From Geoanaerobacter pelophilus (GTDB lineage Bacteria > Desulfobacterota > Desulfuromonadia > Geobacterales > DSM-12255): a DNA stretch of 64,000 nt. The translations under genes and the position numbers were made by a program. Of the stretch, positions 60,627-64,000 are shown in pieces (within the stretch, counting starts at the first letter, position 1; every line of letters begins with the position of its first letter). A model generated the notes under the pieces. The model made no database searches. It saw only the letters and a program-made list of their open reading frames with translations, and was not told the DNA's origin. The DNA is taken from positions 186,001-250,000 of the forward strand of contig NZ_JAHCVJ010000002.1 in the NCBI RefSeq assembly GCF_018476885.1, in the 5' to 3' direction.

Positions 60627-61611
60627 GGACGTCGTCTCCGCCGCGCCCGGCAATAACAACTTTGCCATCTTCTTCCATCTTGCGCACGATCTTGATAATT
60701 TCGGTCTGCGCCTTCTCGACATCGGAGAGACGGACCGGACCCATGACCTCCAGATCCTCTTTTATCATTTCTGCGGCACGGCTCGATATGTTCCGGAACA
60801 CTTTTTCCTTCACTTCTTCCGTGGACGCCTTCATGGCAAGGGTCAGGGTATCGTTTGAAATCTCGCGCATAATGGCCTGAATGGAGCGGTCGTCCAGCTT
60901 GAAGATATCCTCGAAGGTGAAGAGATGCTTCCTGATGACCTCTGCCAACGGCGGATTCATCACATCCAGCTTGTCCAGGATATGCTTCTCCTTGCTCCGA
61001 TCCAGATGGTTGAACATCTCGACCACCTTTTCAACACCACCAACCTTGAAGCTCTGGACCCCACCCAGAGAGGTAAGCTCTCGCCGGATGACATCGTCGA
61101 TATCCTTTAGGATTTCCGGAGAAACCTGATCAACGTCGGCAATCCGGATAATGACCTCAGCCTGCAGATCAAGCGGAAGATGGGCAATTATATCGCTGGT
61201 CTGCTTGGGCCGCAGTTTGGCAACAATAACGGCAATGGTCTGCGGATGCTCTTGTGACAGGAAGTTGGCGACGGTCTTGGCATCCATTTCCGAGAGGATG
61301 TCCTCAATATCACCGATGCTGGTGGTATGAAGCTCCTGCAGCAGCATATCCGCTTTCGAGACACCAAGGGCCTTTTCCAGGATCTTGCGGACAAACTCAT
61401 CCCCTTGGGAGAAAAATCCGGCGTCTGGACTGGTAATCTTGTTGTACTCATCCACCACTTCCTGTATTACCGGCAGTGACACATGGCCAAGGCTGGCCAT
61501 GCTCTGGCTGATCTTCTTGATATCCATGTCATCCAGGTGCTGGAAGACCTTGGTCGTTGCATCTATCCCCACATATAGCAGGAGTATGGCGGCCTTTTCC
61601 GCTCCTGTCAT
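60619..61611 (-). CDS. fliG: Flagellar motor switch protein FliG
   Basis: A 330-residue C-ring protein. MTGAEKAAILLLYVGID starts the FliF-binding domain; SQEHPQTIAVIVAKL (EHPQ motif) marks the middle armadillo part; FEDIFKLDDRSIQAIMREI is the torque helix with charged residues. Length and motifs are typical. Confidence 0.96.
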   Translation of the reverse strand: MTGAEKAAILLLYVGIDATTKVFQHLDDMDIKKISQSMASLGHVSLPVIQEVVDEYNKITSPDAGFFSQGDEFVRKILEKALGVSKADMLLQELHTTSIGDIEDILSEMDAKTVANFLSQEHPQTIAVIVAKLRPKQTSDIIAHLPLDLQAEVIIRIADVDQVSPEILKDIDDVIRRELTSLGGVQSFKVGGVEKVVEMFNHLDRSKEKHILDKLDVMNPPLAEVIRKHLFTFEDIFKLDDRSIQAIMREISNDTLTLAMKASTEEVKEKVFRNISSRAAEMIKEDLEVMGPVRLSDVEKAQTEIIKIVRKMEEDGKVVIAGRGGDDVLV

Positions 61612-61651
61612 TTCTTACCCCACTCCATAACATTTACCGCCAATTCAATGG

Positions 61652-63235
61652 TCAGTCGTCTCTTTTATCCAGCCAGTTCTTGATAATCTGTGACGCTTGA
61701 TACGGCTCGGTTTTGATCTTTTCGATCAACTCCATCTGACTGCTTGCCTGCACGGCAAGTTGTTTCTGCTGGGAGGCAATCATCTGCCGAACCTGTTCTT
61801 CTGCATCTTCCTCAGGCACAAAGGTCGTCTGGGGCATACTGGCTCTTAATGATTTCAGCATTGGACGAATAACCAGGAACAGCAACGCAAAGAAGCCGAT
61901 ACCTATCAATACGGATTTCAACAGGGACAGGAAGAACGGGGCGTTCCACCATTCATCCTTGGTCGCCGACGCCATCTCTTCGGTGTCCTGAAACGGGATG
62001 TTGGCAACCGTAACCTGATCTCCCCGTTCGGCGCTGAAGCCGACGGCACTCTTGACCAATGCCTCAATCTTTGTAAGCTCATCAGGGGTCCGCGGCGTAT
62101 ATTTGGCCTTGCCGGTTTTGCCGTCCTTGCCGGCAGCCGGGGTATCGTATTTGCCGTCTACCAGGATCGCTACCGAAACCTTTGACAGCGAACCCACAGG
62201 CTCAATGGTCCGGGCAGTGGACCGACTCACCTCGTAATTGAGTGTTTCATCACTCTTGGACCCGCCACCACCTGCCTGTGGCTGGGCTGCCGGTGCTCGG
62301 CCCAGGTTTGTCTGAACACCAGGCACCCCGGTAATCGCGCTGCCTCCGCCTTTTTCCTCGCTCCGCTGCTCGCTTCTTACTGCTGCAGCCTCGGGGTCGT
62401 AGCGCTCCTCAAACTTTTCCACCTGTTTGAAGTTGAATGATGCCGAAACCCTTGCCACCGACTTGCCGGTGCCCACCACCTTGTCAAGCAGTGACTGCAA
62501 CCGCTCCTCAGTGCTCTTTTCAAAGGCCTTCTGGGTCTCCTGCATGGTACCGGTCAACTTGGATGTGGCATCGAGCGGCCCGGTGCGGGAGAGGATCTTC
62601 CCCTTGCCGTCAAGAATGGTCACATGTTCCGGATCAAGCCCCTCGACCGACGCAGCCACCAGATGCACTATCCCCTGGACATCGGATTCCCGAAGACTGC
62701 GGCTGCCTTTGATCTTCAGCACAACCGAGGCAGTCGCCGGCTTTTCGGCATCCTTGAAGAGGCTCTTTTCCGGAATTGCCAGATGCACGCGGGCCTGTTC
62801 AACACCGGCTAGCTGCGATATCGTCCGGGAAAGTTCCCCCTGGAGCGCTCGCTGGTAGTTGAGCTTCTGGACGAATTCGGTCATGCCAAAATTCTTCCGG
62901 TCGAAAATTTCATAGCCGACACCGCCACCCTGCGGCAAACCTTCAGAGGCAAGAGTCAGGCGGAGTTCGTAGACCTTTTCCGAAGGCACCAGAATCGCCT
63001 TGCCGTCCGGCGACAGGCGATACGGGACCTTCTGCTCTTTCAGTTTTTTGACTATTTCGCCGGCATCCTCGGTGTTCAGGTTGGCAAACAATGGCCGATA
63101 ATCGGTCTTGTTTGCCAGGACAATCAACACGGCAAAGGCGGCAATCGACAGTCCGACGATCCCTCCCACCAACCAACGTTTGGCAGGAGACAGTGCAAGA
63201 AACGGCTCAATATATTTTTTCAAATTATCTGGCAT
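61652..63235 (-). CDS. fliF: Flagellar MS-ring protein FliF
   Basis: A 527-residue inner-membrane ring protein. Two transmembrane helices are seen, VGGIVGLSIAAFAVLIVLA near residue 22 and SLLKSVLIGIGFFALLFLV near residue 430. The periplasmic ring-building motifs include YRLSPDGKAILVPSEKVYE, LNYQRALQGELSRTI and RVHLAIPEKSLF. The C-terminal tail binds FliG. Confidence 0.95.
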   Translation of the reverse strand: MPDNLKKYIEPFLALSPAKRWLVGGIVGLSIAAFAVLIVLANKTDYRPLFANLNTEDAGEIVKKLKEQKVPYRLSPDGKAILVPSEKVYELRLTLASEGLPQGGGVGYEIFDRKNFGMTEFVQKLNYQRALQGELSRTISQLAGVEQARVHLAIPEKSLFKDAEKPATASVVLKIKGSRSLRESDVQGIVHLVAASVEGLDPEHVTILDGKGKILSRTGPLDATSKLTGTMQETQKAFEKSTEERLQSLLDKVVGTGKSVARVSASFNFKQVEKFEERYDPEAAAVRSEQRSEEKGGGSAITGVPGVQTNLGRAPAAQPQAGGGGSKSDETLNYEVSRSTARTIEPVGSLSKVSVAILVDGKYDTPAAGKDGKTGKAKYTPRTPDELTKIEALVKSAVGFSAERGDQVTVANIPFQDTEEMASATKDEWWNAPFFLSLLKSVLIGIGFFALLFLVIRPMLKSLRASMPQTTFVPEEDAEEQVRQMIASQQKQLAVQASSQMELIEKIKTEPYQASQIIKNWLDKRDD

Positions 63236-63259
63236 TGACTACTCTGTGATTAGATTTTA

Positions 63260-63565
63260 CTAGACCGGCATTCTCATGATCTCTTGATATGCCTCAACCG
63301 CCTTGTTCCTGACCTGGGTGATGAACTGGAAGGAGATGCTGGCCTTCTCCATGGCGATCATTACTTCGTGCAGCGACTTGGTCTCGCCGGTAACGAGTTG
63401 CTGCACTGCCTGATCCGACTCGACCTGGGAAGTGTTGACCTTTTCTATCATCTCCCCCAGGAATTTACTGAAACCTTCCGAAGGAGATACCTGCGGCGCT
63501 GCAGCACCAGAGGAAGGAAACGCCTTGCCAATGCCGAACCCGCTTTCTATAGCCTTGATATCCAT
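63260..63565 (-). CDS. fliE: Flagellar hook-basal body protein FliE
   Basis: A 101-residue MS-ring-rod adaptor. The C-terminal half carries the family pattern: VESDQAVQQLVTGETKSLHEVM, MEKASISFQFITQVRNKAVEA and YQEIMRMPV. It is between flgC and fliF as usual. Confidence 0.95.
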   Translation of the reverse strand: MDIKAIESGFGIGKAFPSSGAAAPQVSPSEGFSKFLGEMIEKVNTSQVESDQAVQQLVTGETKSLHEVMIAMEKASISFQFITQVRNKAVEAYQEIMRMPV

Positions 63566-63590
63566 GTGTCACTCCTGTTTACTATTGATG

Positions 63591-64000
63591 CTACCTGCTG
63601 ATCTCCAGAGTTTTCATAGCCATGCTTTTGGCTGCCTGCGAAGCGGTGATATTAGCCTCATACGCCCTGGTAGCAGCTATCATGTCGGCCATCTCCTCAA
63701 CAACATTCACGTTCGGATAGGCAACATACCCTTGAGCGTCGGCATCCGGATGCGAAGGGTCATACTGAAGGCGGGGAGGGTTTGGGTCTTCCACCACCTC
63801 GATAACCTCGACCCCCGCGGAATTCTTCCGGGCAGCACTCTGCAACGCCGACTTGAAGGAGGCTGCAGCCGGCGCAGTTGAGGCAAAAACCGCATCCTTC
63901 CGCTTGTACGGTCCGCCTTCCTGGGTTCTTGTCGAATTTGCATTGGCAATATTGCTGGAGATGAGATTCATTCGGGTCCGTTCCGCGGTTAATGCCGAGG
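63591..64000 (-). CDS. flgC: Flagellar rod protein FlgC, N-terminus beyond the window
   Basis: The proximal rod protein, cut by the window end. The frame runs off base 64000 and reads SALTAERTRMNLISSNIANANSTRT, the FlgC N-terminal pattern, so the methionine at 63971 is internal. The C-terminus VNVVEEMADMIAATRAYEAN and SQAAKSMAMKTLEISR is standard. flgB is expected just outside. Confidence 0.94.
   Translation of the reverse strand, partial: SALTAERTRMNLISSNIANANSTRTQEGGPYKRKDAVFASTAPAAASFKSALQSAARKNSAGVEVIEVVEDPNPPRLQYDPSHPDADAQGYVAYPNVNVVEEMADMIAATRAYEANITASQAAKSMAMKTLEISR

Noticed and set aside
1-64000. CRISPR arrays, tRNA or rRNA genes, insertion sequences, toxin-antitoxin pairs
   Set aside because: None was recognised by eye: no regular direct repeats with spacers, no tRNA-like cloverleaf ends, no transposase motifs or terminal inverted repeats.

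Overview
The window looks like a chromosomal stretch of a flagellated, cobalamin-making member of the Desulfobacterota, most like Geobacter or its relatives. This is inferred from gene content and order (a fused fli/flh/flg block with FlbT, FlaF, FliA, FlhF and FlhG, RpoN-type promoters, and PilZ and HDOD proteins), not from any database match. Flagellar genes are GC-rich (about 60% in a hand-counted 60-base sample). Several genes of the glycan region are clearly richer in AT (about 35-40% GC in samples).

Layout: (1) 1-3768, minus strand: a cobalamin nucleotide-loop operon, cobU-cobT-cobS-cobC-cbiA/cobB (the last cut by the window edge), behind a cobalamin riboswitch with a terminator hairpin that also holds the ribosome binding site of cobU. 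(2) 3816-6990: engB, an HDOD regulator with a candidate FliA promoter, a 76-residue protein with a FlgM-like segment, and a TPR protein closed by a perfect-palindrome terminator. (3) 7057-25588, minus strand: a tightly packed flagellin-glycan cluster. PseB-, PseC-, PseG-, SpsE/NeuB- and SpsF-like enzymes mark a nonulosonic-acid-type pathway, and Maf (DUF115) is the likely transferase onto flagellin. They are joined by a class-III aminotransferase, an aldo/keto reductase, two methyltransferases, an ATP-grasp ligase, an IolB-like cupin, two SDRs, a GH57-like protein and a B12-binding radical SAM enzyme. (4) 25685-29417: FlaF, FlbT, an unknown protein and the flagellin with a FliA promoter. (5) 29651-64000: a PilZ gene on the plus strand, then an almost complete flagellar cluster on the minus strand. 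In transcription order it runs flgC, fliE-F-G-H-I-J, motE-like, fliK, flgD, TIGR02530-like, flgE / fliL-M-N-O-P-Q-R, flhB / flhA, flhF, flhG, fliA, flgF, flgG, flgA, flgH, flgI, flgJ, flgN, flgK, flgL, flbD, motA, motB. Consensus sigma-54 promoters precede fliL and flhA.

How it fits together: sigma-54 promoters appear to drive middle flagellar genes, including fliA. FliA then appears to drive late genes (flagellin, perhaps the HDOD gene). FlbT and FlaF tune flagellin synthesis, and the glycan cluster with Maf decorates flagellin before export.

Main points for a second look: the unusual composition of the glycan cluster (a possible undescribed flagellin sugar), a NeuB-like synthase without the C-terminal SAF domain, a 987-residue FlgL carrying about ten copies of a GxGIPxxTxI repeat also present once in FlgK, a one-base frameshift in flgE, and the absence of a normal flgM.
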